From: Gnetum montanum
Taxonomy: Eukaryota; Streptophyta; Gnetopsida; Gnetales; Gnetaceae
Length of the DNA stretch: 64,000 nt
Assembly (NCBI GenBank): GCA_015680685.1
Contig: MNCI01026187.1
Coordinates: 6,852 to 70,851 of the forward strand
Reading direction: 5' to 3'
The translations under genes were made by a program, and so were the position numbers. This document shows positions 46,091 to 56,400 of the stretch, piece after piece. Position 1 is the first letter of the stretch. Every line of letters starts with the position of its first letter. The notes beneath the pieces were generated by a model, which was given only the letters and a program-made list of their open reading frames with translations, was not told the origin of the DNA and searched no databases.

Positions 46091-46180
46091 TAAATTTTTA
46101 TGATTATGGGGTCTAGGGTTAAGGGTAAAAAGTTAAAAGTTAAAGTTTTAAAGATAAAAAGTTAAAAATTAAAAATTAAA
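46091..46180. repeat. GTTAAAA-rich tract without a recognisable PLE
   Basis: The same kind of tract that elsewhere marks PLE 3' ends, again just distal to a telomeric array. The sequence after it (from about 46181) does not align with the PLE 3' end seen at the other sites. Confidence 0.75.
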
Positions 46181-46966
46181 AAGCTTCATTTTATTTCAAT
46201 TTTTAAATGGAAGTTGGAAATTGAAATTTTTATTACCTTCAAGAAATCACAAAGGATATTTATAAAATTTATAGCATAGGTTTTCAACTCCATGATTTAG
46301 AAAATTTTGTTAGACAAGACAATAAGCATAGCCACTAAAAAAGACTCTTAAGACCATTAAGCTTGATTTGTGCATATTGGACAATTTGGAGTAGGGTTGT
46401 AATATAATTTTTTTTACAATATTTAATATTTAATAAGCATTTGTATTTTTTTATTTTGGTTATAATAAATTTTTATTTGAGCCCTTTACCATAGTTAACA
46501 TTTATCACTCCAAAAATAGAAATCTTAATCATACACCTACATTAATATTTGAAAATAAATATTTAATGTAAGCGTCTGATTGAGGCACCTCATAAAAAGC
46601 ATTTGTATTTTTTATTTTGGTTATAATGATTTGTTATTTGAGCCCTTTGCCATAGTTAACATTTATCACTGCATAAAATGGAAATCTTAATCATACACCT
46701 ACGTCAATATTTCAAAACAAATATTTAACATAGTTAACATATTTTTTATTTTGGTTATAATGATTTGTTATTTGAACCCTTTGTCATATTTAACATTTTT
46801 AGTGCATAAGATAGAAATCTTAATCATACAGGTACATTAATATTTCAACATAAATATTTAACATAGGTGTATGATTGAGGCACCTCATAAAAAGCAACGG
46901 AGGCCCAGCATTTTAGTACATCATACTGTATTCATTTTCCATGGTTTTTTGAAACATCATGTCATG
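46181..46966. repeat. Non-coding sequence with ~165 bp tandem repeat
   Basis: Three diverged units begin near 46433, 46598 and 46738. Each holds a TTATTTTGGTTATAAT stretch, a TTTGAGCCCTTT stretch, GTTAACATTT and GAAATCTTAATCATACA. Positions 46181-46432 show nothing recognisable. Confidence 0.7.
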
Positions 46967-47810
46967 TGATGAATGACAAGGTATCCCTACACCCAACCAT
47001 ATGAATCACACGCATTCACGTGCGATTCAGTTGAATTCTGCGGACTATAATTACTAAGTACACTAGAGCTAAATAGTGTGTGTGTGTGTGTTCATTTTTT
47101 TTCTTCCCAGTCCCACTTGTGGAATGCAATTGTATGGTTAAGTGTGATTGAGGCATATGATTTTTATTATTTTGTTTTTTTATGGAATTACTCACCTAGA
47201 ACAAGAACAAAAGTAAGAGTGATTTATTGCTAAGTAAACTATAGTCTAATCTAGCCTAACACAAGTAACCATTCTCACTTCTCGAACACATCCTAAACTT
47301 TGTGCAAACACTGTTAGGTTGTCAAACGCTAGTCATTTTTAAGCTATTAAGTGTCACACGTATGCCTGAAGGGGTCATGCTTATGTAATTTAATGATTTG
47401 CTTGATTACTACATAAATAACATTAATGTAAATTGCATGAAATAACAATATGTAAATGCATAAGAAAAAAAATCTCAAGTGCTGTAAGGAATGGATCAAA
47501 GGGCTTGTCTTTATTGCCAACACAATGGTGTGCTCAGGTACATCAATGCTTGAATAAAGATCTGTTTACACTTAGACCACTTGCTGCGAGCACTTGGAAA
47601 ATATTCTAACTTTCAGATGGACAAACTGCAAAAGTTTTTCTACTTGACTACTAAAAACTTCCTCCAAATTATGCACCTAGGCATTGTATTTATAGACTTG
47701 AGAGTAACCCTGCGATATCAAATGTACGATATCACATCTTGGGTTGTGATATCGTGAATTTAATATCACGGCCACCTTGATATCAAAGTGATGAAAAACA
47801 TGATTTATCA
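46967..47810 (-). repeat. 3' LTR of the minus-strand Athila-like element
   Basis: On plus it starts TGATGAATGAC and ends TTATCA. On minus it carries a TCTATAAATAC TATA-like box near 47690 and ends with the family pattern before CATCA. A GT dinucleotide run lies at 47080-47092. Confidence 0.8.
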
Positions 47811-47827
47811 TACCTGCACGACTGAAT
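47811..47827 (-). other. Polypurine tract region of minus-strand element
   Basis: On minus it reads CATTCAGTCGTGCAGGTA, directly before the LTR start. It corresponds to TCAATCATGGGGGTA at the other LTRs but is eroded, with only two of the five G left. Confidence 0.6.
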
Positions 47828-49949
47828 GAAAACTTGTCCTCGAGTACAAAAGAAGAGGAACAAGTTCTTTTAAAAATATAATAGGGGGTTGTACAATATT
47901 ACAATAGTGTACAACATTGGGTATTCATGACAATAGGAAGGAACACCAACGGATCTAAAGGACATCCAACCCCTCTTGGCAACAGAAAAATGAGGGAGAG
48001 GCAGAAGAGATCTAGTAGTCATGAACAATCTTTCACAAGTGATATGGTTGCATCTTCCTTGGTGACGATAGTCCAGCTTCCAATCCACGCTTCCCACTGC
48101 AATCACAACAAAACCAAGGATTAGTATGTATAGTGAAACAAATAATGGCTAAGTACCTTGTCTCGTCAGTGATTTTATTCTAGCCAGGTTGTGATTGTGA
48201 TAAATTGGTTACTTAATGTTGTTAGTGGAAAAACTGATGAATGGGTTAAATAAGAGAAGTGATCCATACAATTCAGAAAAAGCTTAACACAAGGAATACT
48301 AGAAAGAGGGTATTTACAACAATTAAAAAGGGGGTCATTACAAATAGTTGTGAAGGTGCGTACAATTGAATGACATGGATGGGGTAAATAAAAAGAATTT
48401 GATTGTAACAATGTCTAAGAATAAAGAACTTAACCAAACCAAAAGATATGCAAGTGGGTCCTTCCCAAAGCAAGCACATGCCTTTTATGCCCTTGCATAA
48501 GTTCAAACCAAGGAGTCCATGGGCACCATGGATGATTAATGGTTATGAAAAGTTAAGTACAAAAACCCAAAAGTAACTAACTGAGAATCCTGACACATCA
48601 AACCAAAACATTGAATCAAAACATGAAACTGACAGTGAGGTGAGGCATGAAGAGCATAGATGGATGATAAAGAGAGTGGAATGGAGTTCCTAATTATGAT
48701 CACATATAGCCCCTTGTGGAGTTTGTGATTAATTGACTTGATAGAATCCTTCCTTAGTCCAGATCAAAACCAACCACTTTCAGTGACTTCGCATTGAGAT
48801 TCTAAGGCTAGTCCATCCCCTGAGACACAAGAATGCTTCCACAAAACAACCATCATTCCAAATTGGAGTGAAGGTAGTAAGTGAGAAAGGGCCTTAGTTA
48901 GAGGAGACAAGACAAGTCTCACAACCAGTGCTTGTAGCCCTTTTATTTGGTCTAAGGGATGTGCTTTGAATTCCCTTTTTTTTTTTGGATGGGAACCACA
49001 CCATGCAAAGACCCATGTATTTTTCACTTTTATTTTGTCCAAGGAATGTGCTTTGAATCCTCATCTTTTTTTTCCTTTTTTGTGATGAGAACCACACCAT
49101 GCAAGGACTTATTTGACTTCTTATTATGAAATGATATAGAACAGTAAGAAGCTTACGAGAACACATCTGCACATAGGAAAATAGAAAAGCACAGAAAATA
49201 TTGCATTCCTTTGAAGCCACACCCTATCCAAACCTTTGATTCCTTCCCAATTCCAAAAACTATACAAGTCACCAATTTATTAAAGTTGTATTAATGAAGA
49301 AAAGACTGCACGTTTTCAAAACAATGAAAACCATAGAGTATGTGGATGGATAGATGATGTTGACTCACTTCTTGTTACATGAAAAGAAACCATGTCCCAG
49401 TCATCAGTAACGACATTCAAAGTTAGAAAATAGACATCAATAATCAAATTATAAATAAAGCATACCACCATCAAGTAGTGCATTACCATTGTACTTGCCA
49501 CCTTATTAGCAGAAAAAGTAGGGAAACACATCAAACATAAGCACACATAACCATAAAAGAAAGTAAAAGAGTAGACAATAGATATTGAATATATTAACAT
49601 TGGTGTAAAAAAAAACTAAGAAAAGACCGATAACTTTAAAAATACAAATATGTAAAATAAAGATGTAAAAAAAAGAAGATGAAAACAAAAAGTTGTAAAA
49701 CCAAAAATGTGTAAAACAAAAAGGTCAAAAATCGAGGAGCTACCTAAGGTGTTAGTATGAGTGGCCATCTCCCCCATGACTAAGTTGGAAGGGAGAGATT
49801 CGAAAGATTGAGCATGGTTGTCCATCTGACAAGGTGTTTGTTGCATTGGTTGGCTTGAGCTCATGAAAAGGCTTTATTTGTTGAATGTTGACTAGTTTTT
49901 TTTGTCTGGGCTATCAAGTTTGTAGATGATCATGGCCCTAGATGGAAAA
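47828..49949 (-). other. 3' region after integrase; no ORF established
   Basis: This is the position of the env-like or third ORF in Athila elements. The minus frame 49864-49616 begins MSSSQPMQQTPCQMDN shortly after the integrase end and could be the start of such a product, but it soon becomes an AT-driven Phe/Leu run and then stops. A ~95 base unit with a CACACCATGCAAGGACT phrase appears twice near 48960-49110. It shows no similarity to the unknown ORF at 11672-14394. Confidence 0.45.
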
Positions 49950-50985
49950 GTCTCATCTATGATGTAAGGTCCTTCCCACAATGTTTAAAATTTGGTTTGT
50001 TGGGGTACATGGGTAGGATTCCAATAAAGAACCTTGTCTCCTGGTTGAAACTTGACTTTTCTTATTTTGAGGTCATAGCATTTTTTGTTGAATGCCTTAT
50101 GCATCTCGTTGGATGACAGGGCCATTAACCAATTTTCTTCTAGCAATTTGAGACTTATTAATCGTTCTTTCTGCGCTAGACTTAGATCTAGGTCAAGGTC
50201 ATAGGCTATAGAAAGTATATAGAGCTTGGATTGGATGAACAATTTTGGTAGTTTTCCGTAAACAAGCTCATAGGAAGAATAACCTATAGGAAGCTTTCAT
50301 GTAGAGTGATAGGCCCAAAGGGCATCATTTAATTTAGTGTTCCAATCCCTTTGATATTTGTTAATGGTACGCATTAAGATTTTTGTAATCTCCTGATTAG
50401 TTACCTCAACTTGACCATTGGCTTGGGGGTGATATGGTGTTATGAATTTATGTTCAACCCCCAAGCATTGCATTAGGTTTTAGAAAGTGGCACCTGTAAA
50501 ATGAGTTCCATTATCAGAAATTAATGCATGAGGTACACCAAACCTTTTTATGATGTTTTGTTGTACAAACCAAGCAGCAGTGGTGGATGTACAGTTGGTG
50601 ACAGTTGTTGCTTCTACCCACTTGGTACAATAGTCAATTACGACTATTATATATGCCTTTCCATTTGATAAAGCTACAATGGGACCCATAAAGTTAATGC
50701 CCCAAATTTCAAATGGTTCAAGAGGTTTTATCCTTTGTTGTGGCCCCTCCATTCGAGTTTTCATTCCTAAATATTGTTGACCAATAATACCCTGCCATGA
50801 GGATTTTTATGGTCGTGCATCTCCCAGCATGATGGCCCCCACAAGGACCTTTGTGAGCATCCTAAAGAATGTGCAGTTGATTCATATCAGGGACACACCA
50901 ACGTACCAAGCCATTAGGACAAACCTTGTAAAGGTTTTCATTAATCTCCATGAAATATTTGACCTGGTGAAGAAACTATTGTTTC
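49950..50985 (-). pseudogene. Ty3/Gypsy integrase relic
   Basis: The frame 50764-50480 holds the catalytic core: FEIWGINFMGPI, then VVIDYCTKWVEA and HALISDNGTHF. The Asp expected in W-G-I-D-F is Asn, an expected result of C-to-T decay on the other strand, while the Asp of ISDNG is kept. The frame 50242-49985 reads into the C-terminal part, with KFQPGDKVLYWN. The zinc-binding H-H-C-C part lies near 50770-50960 in broken frames. It would join element DNA to the host chromosome. No chromodomain is seen. Confidence 0.85.
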
Positions 50986-50989
50986 TTTC

Positions 50990-52690
50990 TTGTGTTTAGC
51001 CCTTACAGTAGTTCATGATTGAGCAAATAAGTGAGGATGGTGTCATACCATTTTGGTTCATTAGGCATTTGTGCATTAATAGCTCTTGCAAGGATAGATT
51101 CATCAAGGAATTGATCAAATAAAGGGTTCTCTTTCTCCTTGTCATCCCATCTTAGTCGCAATAAGTGATCCACAACCACATTCTCCACACCCTTACGATC
51201 TACTATCATGAGATTGAATTCCTACAAAATCACGAGCCACTATATGACACAGGGGCTCACCGTTGGTTTGTTCATTAAAAATCTAACGACGCTATGATCT
51301 GTGTGTGCACAAACACTTTGTAGCCAAACACATAGTGCCTAAACTTCTTTAAAGTGAACACCACTATCGTCAACTCCTTTTCTGTGGTGGTGTAGTTCAC
51401 TTGTGCACCTGCGATGCTTTAGTTTGTGTAGTGCATGTAATATAGATGTTTCTGATCATCCATCTATGTAAGCACTACCCCCCAAAGCATAATTTGATGC
51501 ATCGGTCATCACATGAAATAGTTTGGACCAATATGGTACTTGAAGAATGGGAGCCTTAACAAGATTTTGCTTCAACTGTTGAAATGCTGATTCACATGTA
51601 GGGGTCTAAATGAATGATGCATCTTTCTTTGTCAATTTTACGAATGGCTTGGTGATTTTGAAAAAATTCTTGATGAATCATTGGTAGTAGCCAGTATGAC
51701 CAAGGAATGATCAAACTTCTTTGATAATTTCAGGTTGACAGGTTATTCCTTGGATGACCCTTATTTTTTCAGGGTCCACCTCGATTCCTTCTTTTGAGAT
51801 GTGATGCCCTAATACTATGCCTTCCCAGATCATAAGATGGCTCTTTTTCCAATTGAGCTACTCAAGAATGTCTAGGGCTTGCTTGAACATAGCATCATAG
51901 GTGAAAAATTCATCCATAAAAACTTCTACCCCGCTATCGATTTGTTGTTGGAAAATGGTAAGAACTAATCGTTGAAATGTGGTTGGGGCATTACATAGAC
52001 CAAATGGCATCTGACAGTAAGCAAAAGTCTCCCAAGGACTTGTGAAAGTTGTCTTTGCTTGGTCCTTTGGTGAAATTTAAATTTGGTTATAGCCACTATA
52101 ACCATCAAGAAAGCTGTAATAACTATGCCCCGAAATGGTGTCCAACACTTGGTCAACGAAAGGCAACAGAAAATAATCCTTGAAAGTTGCGATATTCAGT
52201 AGCCAAAAATCAATGCACACCCACCATTTGTCTCCTCTCTTTGGTACGATCATGAGTGGACTAACCCACTTACTATTTGTGATAGGGTAGATGAATCCCA
52301 CTTTGAGGAGTTGTTCAATCTCCTCTTTGACAATTTGTTTTAACTTAGGATTCAAACATCACTACAACCATCGTTTCGGCTTGATGGTAGAGTTAGTGTA
52401 TATTCAGTGCTGGCGTATTCTTGGATCTATCTTAGTGAGTTTGGAATATGACCAAGCCAAGGCTACTAACCACTTTTCCACAACTTTTATCAAATTTTTC
52501 TTTTATTATGTAGCAAGCTTGGCATTAATAATAACCAGCCTTCTATTTTTCAAAAATACATACTCCATTCCAGCTGGTAGCATCTTCAATTTAAGGGGCT
52601 CTTGTTTAAAATTATCAGGAATTTCCAACTCACCCCAATTGACATCATCATTTGCTCCTTTAGAGAGTTAGTGGTGAACTTACTCAAGTT
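50990..52690 (-). pseudogene. Ty3/Gypsy reverse transcriptase and RNase H relic
   Basis: The minus frame 52355-52077 gives the start of the RT domain: KEEIEQLLKVGFIYPI, SKWVSPLMIVPKR, CIDFWLLN and SFLDGYSGYNQI. Further frames give FMDEF near 51900-51915, where the family has FMDD, so the second catalytic Asp has become Glu. HVMTDASNYALG near 51510 starts the RNase H domain. The frame 51209-51003 is the spacer DRKGVENVVVDHLLRL preceding integrase. Stops and shifts occur throughout. The N-terminal linker from 52690 to 52360 matches the stub at 55490-55690. Confidence 0.87.
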
Positions 52691-52814
52691 CATCCATACT
52701 TGCAACATACCCGTACATTAGGTCCTTAGTCAGTTCCATGCATAATGTACTGCTACTAGTATCAATTGTTAGCCACTGGGTACCCTCTTGTTTTGTTGCT
52801 GCATACAGACATCT

Positions 52815-53419
52815 CTAGATATCAACTTCTAATGCACATTGCTTGCATGCAGAGATAGACATTTGCTTTACTAACCATAACTTCTGCACATAATGGCACC
52901 CTGAATCGTTGTATGTGATACATGGAACTCTCTTCTTCTCAATCTTTCCAAATTCATTTTCTTTTAATATCTCCAAGGAAAGATCTCTGATGCCCATTTT
53001 GGCATCCACAGTACTTAGCCATGCCCTTCCCATAATGATTGAAAAGTCCTCCTTGTAGTTCTCAACTTTGATTACTAGGAAATCAATTGGATATGACCAC
53101 CCACAAATGATGGTGATGATGTCTTCAACTAGTCCCAATGGAACAGTGATAGACTGGTCTACTAGTTGCAATCGGATGTTTCTCTTCTTCAAAGAAGAAA
53201 GGTTCCACATTGTGTACATCTCATGCTAGATTAGATTAACATGGGAACAAGAGTCAAGAAGAGCTTTGCAAGGCTCATTCCTAGAAATTTGCAAGTAAAC
53301 TAGGCGACTCTTGAGATCAACTAATTTTCTAGGTAGGTTACCAACTTGAATTCAATTAGATATAGCATGTGCTAACATTACAGTATGGATTCAAGAAGGA
53401 TTTTGGCAATTGTCGAGGA
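52815..53419 (-). pseudogene. Aspartic protease relic, second copy
   Basis: Near 53265 the minus strand reads CKALLDSC in place of the retroviral-type active site D-S/T-G, followed by V-N-L-I. The open frame 53219-52815 (134 codons) continues with VPLGLVEDI, CGWSYPIDFLVIKVENY, MGRAWLSTVDAKMGIRDLSLEI and an acidic/basic tail. The protease would process the Gag-Pol precursor. The closely similar first copy lies at 55830-56400. Confidence 0.8.
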
Positions 53420-55485
53420 AATAGAGGAAGTTGGAGGCGTAGGGTTAGCAATTGTCGATGTATCCAATGGCTTTGGTGGACTGCAAGGTCAGAAGAAGGG
53501 TCTTTTTTTTTGTTTGTGGTTCCAACCCACTAGATGGGTTAATCAATTGTAGGTTAACTACCCTCGTAGCATTTTGTTGCTATGGCTGTGCAAATAATTC
53601 ACCCTGCATGGATGGAGTAGGTAGTAGTTGTGCAGGAGGTGGAGGAGTAGGTGTAGGAATATGAGGTGCATGAGGGTAGTAGGTGGTATCCCTCCTTGGA
53701 TAGGACGATTGGTATGTTTCAGGAGGGTAGTGGTGAGGTTAGTAAGAAACAACATGACCAGAGGAGTCCATGATTGTGGTTGTTGTCACTGCTAGTACAA
53801 TTCATAGGGTTGCGAAGAAGTTCCACTTGGACAATATTATTATGGTTTGTGAAAATCTCGAGGATTGCCTTGTGGATAAGGCAATCTTTTGGGTGTTTGC
53901 CTTTGCGCAAGTCATGGATGTAAGGCATACACCCAAGATTCTTGCAAGTGTGATACAACTAGATAACATCCCTTAGGATGTTCATACTGGCAAACATCAC
54001 ACCCACCATCATCATCTGAATTTCTATCCATAGCCATATCTATCATAGCTATCTTACCTTTACCCTTAGATTTGGCACGTTCAACTTCCTTACGTCTTCG
54101 ACACTCTCGCTCCCCACCTTTCTCCTTAGACTCTTCAGAAATTTTAAAGACAACTTGAAACTTATTATCCATGGAGTCCCATAGTTGTTCAACCTTAGCC
54201 ATGATTTCTGATTGCAATTTCTAGAATGGTAGGATTTTTTGATTAACCACATCATCTTTGGTGAATTCATCCTCATTGTCACAAAATAAAACCCCCTTTT
54301 TTTGAATAGAAGGGTCTTTGTTGTATTCTTCTATACTTTCACATTTTCTCAGCTCTCCCTCCTCCTTGGCTACCTGCTCAATTAATTTTTGATTCTGATG
54401 GGTGCTCAACTTTGTCAATCTCCCTTGGGCATAGACACCAAGGGTTTTCCTGGTTTTAGACTGCAACCCATCTACGATATGGTGAAGTTGATCAAGCTAA
54501 GAGTATCCATGGTTAGGATAACTATGAAATAGGGAGTAGTATTGACCAATAGCAACATCCAAGGGCTTATGATTCCCTTGTTTCCACCCTTCAATTTGTT
54601 TCCTAGGATTGGATACTTGGGAGTACGTTTGATATTTTTCATTAAATAGTTCCAACATTGTACTCCACCTCTTAATTGATTCTAGTTCCAAGGATCGATA
54701 CCAATTTTCTGCTTCCTTTATGAGTGTCCTTGAAAATAATTTCAGCTTTTTCTAGTCATTTTCAATATTTTGCAAGGCACATGCATCTTGGAAGGCCTGA
54801 AGATGATTTTGTGGATCAGCATCATATCCTTCCTCAAATCGAGAGATGTTGTTCATATCTAGCCTCTTTATTTTGTTGTCCTTCACATGCCTGATTGAAA
54901 TCCTCACAGCCTCTGCAATATTTAACATGCCCTGAGTAGCAAGTAGAGATTCATCAAGGTCATGATGGTGGTGCCTATAATGTTCCCTACTAGCCCTTCT
55001 TTCTTGATGATGGGCCTCTCTGGATTATCCACATCTTTGGTCATGAATGTCTCGATGGTCCCTTCTATTATTCTGGTCTCATTGGTCACCTCCATCATAG
55101 TTATTTCATCTACGACCACGATTTGAACTTGATGAAGAAGAAAATGATGATGAAGGGGAAGAAGAAGGGGAACTTGCTCCACGTTGACAAATATCATCCT
55201 TTCTTTGATGCTTGTAACCACAATCATGACCATGATCTTCTTTGTTCCACTTTTCTTGACCTGCTTCTCCAAATCCATTTTTTTCATTGGATTCGTTTTG
55301 ACTAGAACCTGGATTATGGATTGTAGATTGTACATTCTGGTTGAGGGCTCCTTGAATGAATTCAAACAGAGGAGAATCACTAAAAAAATGATCACCTTCA
55401 TCAATTGGACCAAGCAGAGATGGAAAGATGTTTGACCCCTTACCCTTCATAAGCTTGTGTTGTTGCTCTAGCTAACGATCCCTTA
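53420..55485 (-). pseudogene. gag: gag relic, second copy
   Basis: The minus frame 55450-55106 begins MKGKGSNIFPSLLGP and runs into a Ser/Pro-rich stretch (near 55180-55110). Other frames give the capsid-like part (RWSTMLELFNEKYQTYS in 54691-54497; RKTLGVYAQGRLTKLSTHQ in 54466-54221). Next comes a WDSMDNKFQVVFKI helix followed by the short C/H block YEHPKGCY near 53975, and a Pro/Ser/His-rich tail to about 53450. The segment that would carry the true N-terminus is missing: upstream of 55485 the sequence is a polymerase stub from the first copy, not a leader. Confidence 0.82.
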
Positions 55486-55489
55486 ATCT

Positions 55490-55690
55490 TCCATTTTTTA
55501 AGAATACATATTCCATGCCAACAAGTAAAGTTTTTAATTCAAAGGGCTCTTGATTGAAATTTATAGGAATCTCCAACTATCCATGTAGGTATCATCATTT
55601 GCATTTTTAGTGAGTTGGTGATGAACTTGCTCTAGTTCATCCATTCCTACAACATATGTGTATGTTAAGCTCTGAGTTGATTCCATGCAA
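55490..55690 (-). pseudogene. Truncated polymerase linker stub
   Basis: This segment aligns with 52540-52740, the linker between protease and reverse transcriptase of the same element (shared AAGAATACATATTCCAT and GTTGGTGATGAACTTGCTC phrases on plus). It ends abruptly at about 55490, where the second gag starts, marking the breakpoint of the gag-protease duplication. Confidence 0.75.
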
Positions 55691-55829
55691 AATGTGGTAT
55701 TTTCAGGATCAATAGTTAGCCAGTTGGTACCCTCTTGTTTTGCGGTTGCTACATATAGACACCTTTGATTTTTTGCTTCTAGTGCATACTACTTACATGC
55801 AAAGATGGATGCTCATTTAACAAACCAGA

Positions 55830-56400
55830 GTTTCTACATATAATTGCATCCTGTATTACTGTACATGATGCATGGAACTTGCTTCTTCTTAATCTTCCCA
55901 AATGCATTTTCCTTAGATATTTTCAAGGAAAGATCTCTAATGCCCATTTGTACATCAATAGTGCTTAGCCATGCCCTTTCCATGCTGATTGGGGAGTCCC
56001 TTTTGCAGTTCTCCACCTTGATTACTATGAAGTTAGCAAGATAAGACCACCCACAAATAGTGGTCACAATGTCCTCTACTAGTCCCAATGGAACAGTGAT
56101 GGACTAGTCTACGAGTTTTAATCTAATATTGCTCTTTTTGAGAGGAGGTAGCTTCCATGCAGTATACATCTCATGAGAAATCAAGTTGACACCAAAACCT
56201 AAATCAAGAAGAGCTTTACATGGTTTGTTTCCAATAATTTGCAAGTAAATTAAAGGACTTCTAGGATCAACTAGTTTCCCAGGAAGGTTACTAGCACAGA
56301 TCCAATCAGATATGGCATGGGTAAGCATAACAGTATGGATCCTGGGTGGCATTTTGTTTGAAGGGGATGCCAAGGAATTTGATACAAAGGGAGATGGAGG
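55830..56400 (-). pseudogene. Aspartic protease relic, first copy
   Basis: The frame 56373-56104 reads MASPSNKMPPRIHT, then ICASNLPGKLVDPRSPLIYL and CKALLDLGFGVNLIS, where the active site D-S/T-G has become D-L-G. The frame 56088-55834 continues with GLVEDIVTTICGWSY and AWLSTIDVQMGIRDLSLKI. It is the same layout as 53419-52815, with independent decay. Confidence 0.82.

Noticed and set aside
46940-46966. Short PLE match (GAAACATCATGTCATG) next to the LTR at 46967
   Set aside because: Only about 22 bases resemble the PLE interior near 27010-27035, and the flanking bases do not extend the match convincingly.
49316-49864. Env-like protein with membrane segments after integrase
   Set aside because: Hydrophobic runs come from AT-rich sequence in several frames, with no continuous ORF. 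Only the position is suggestive.
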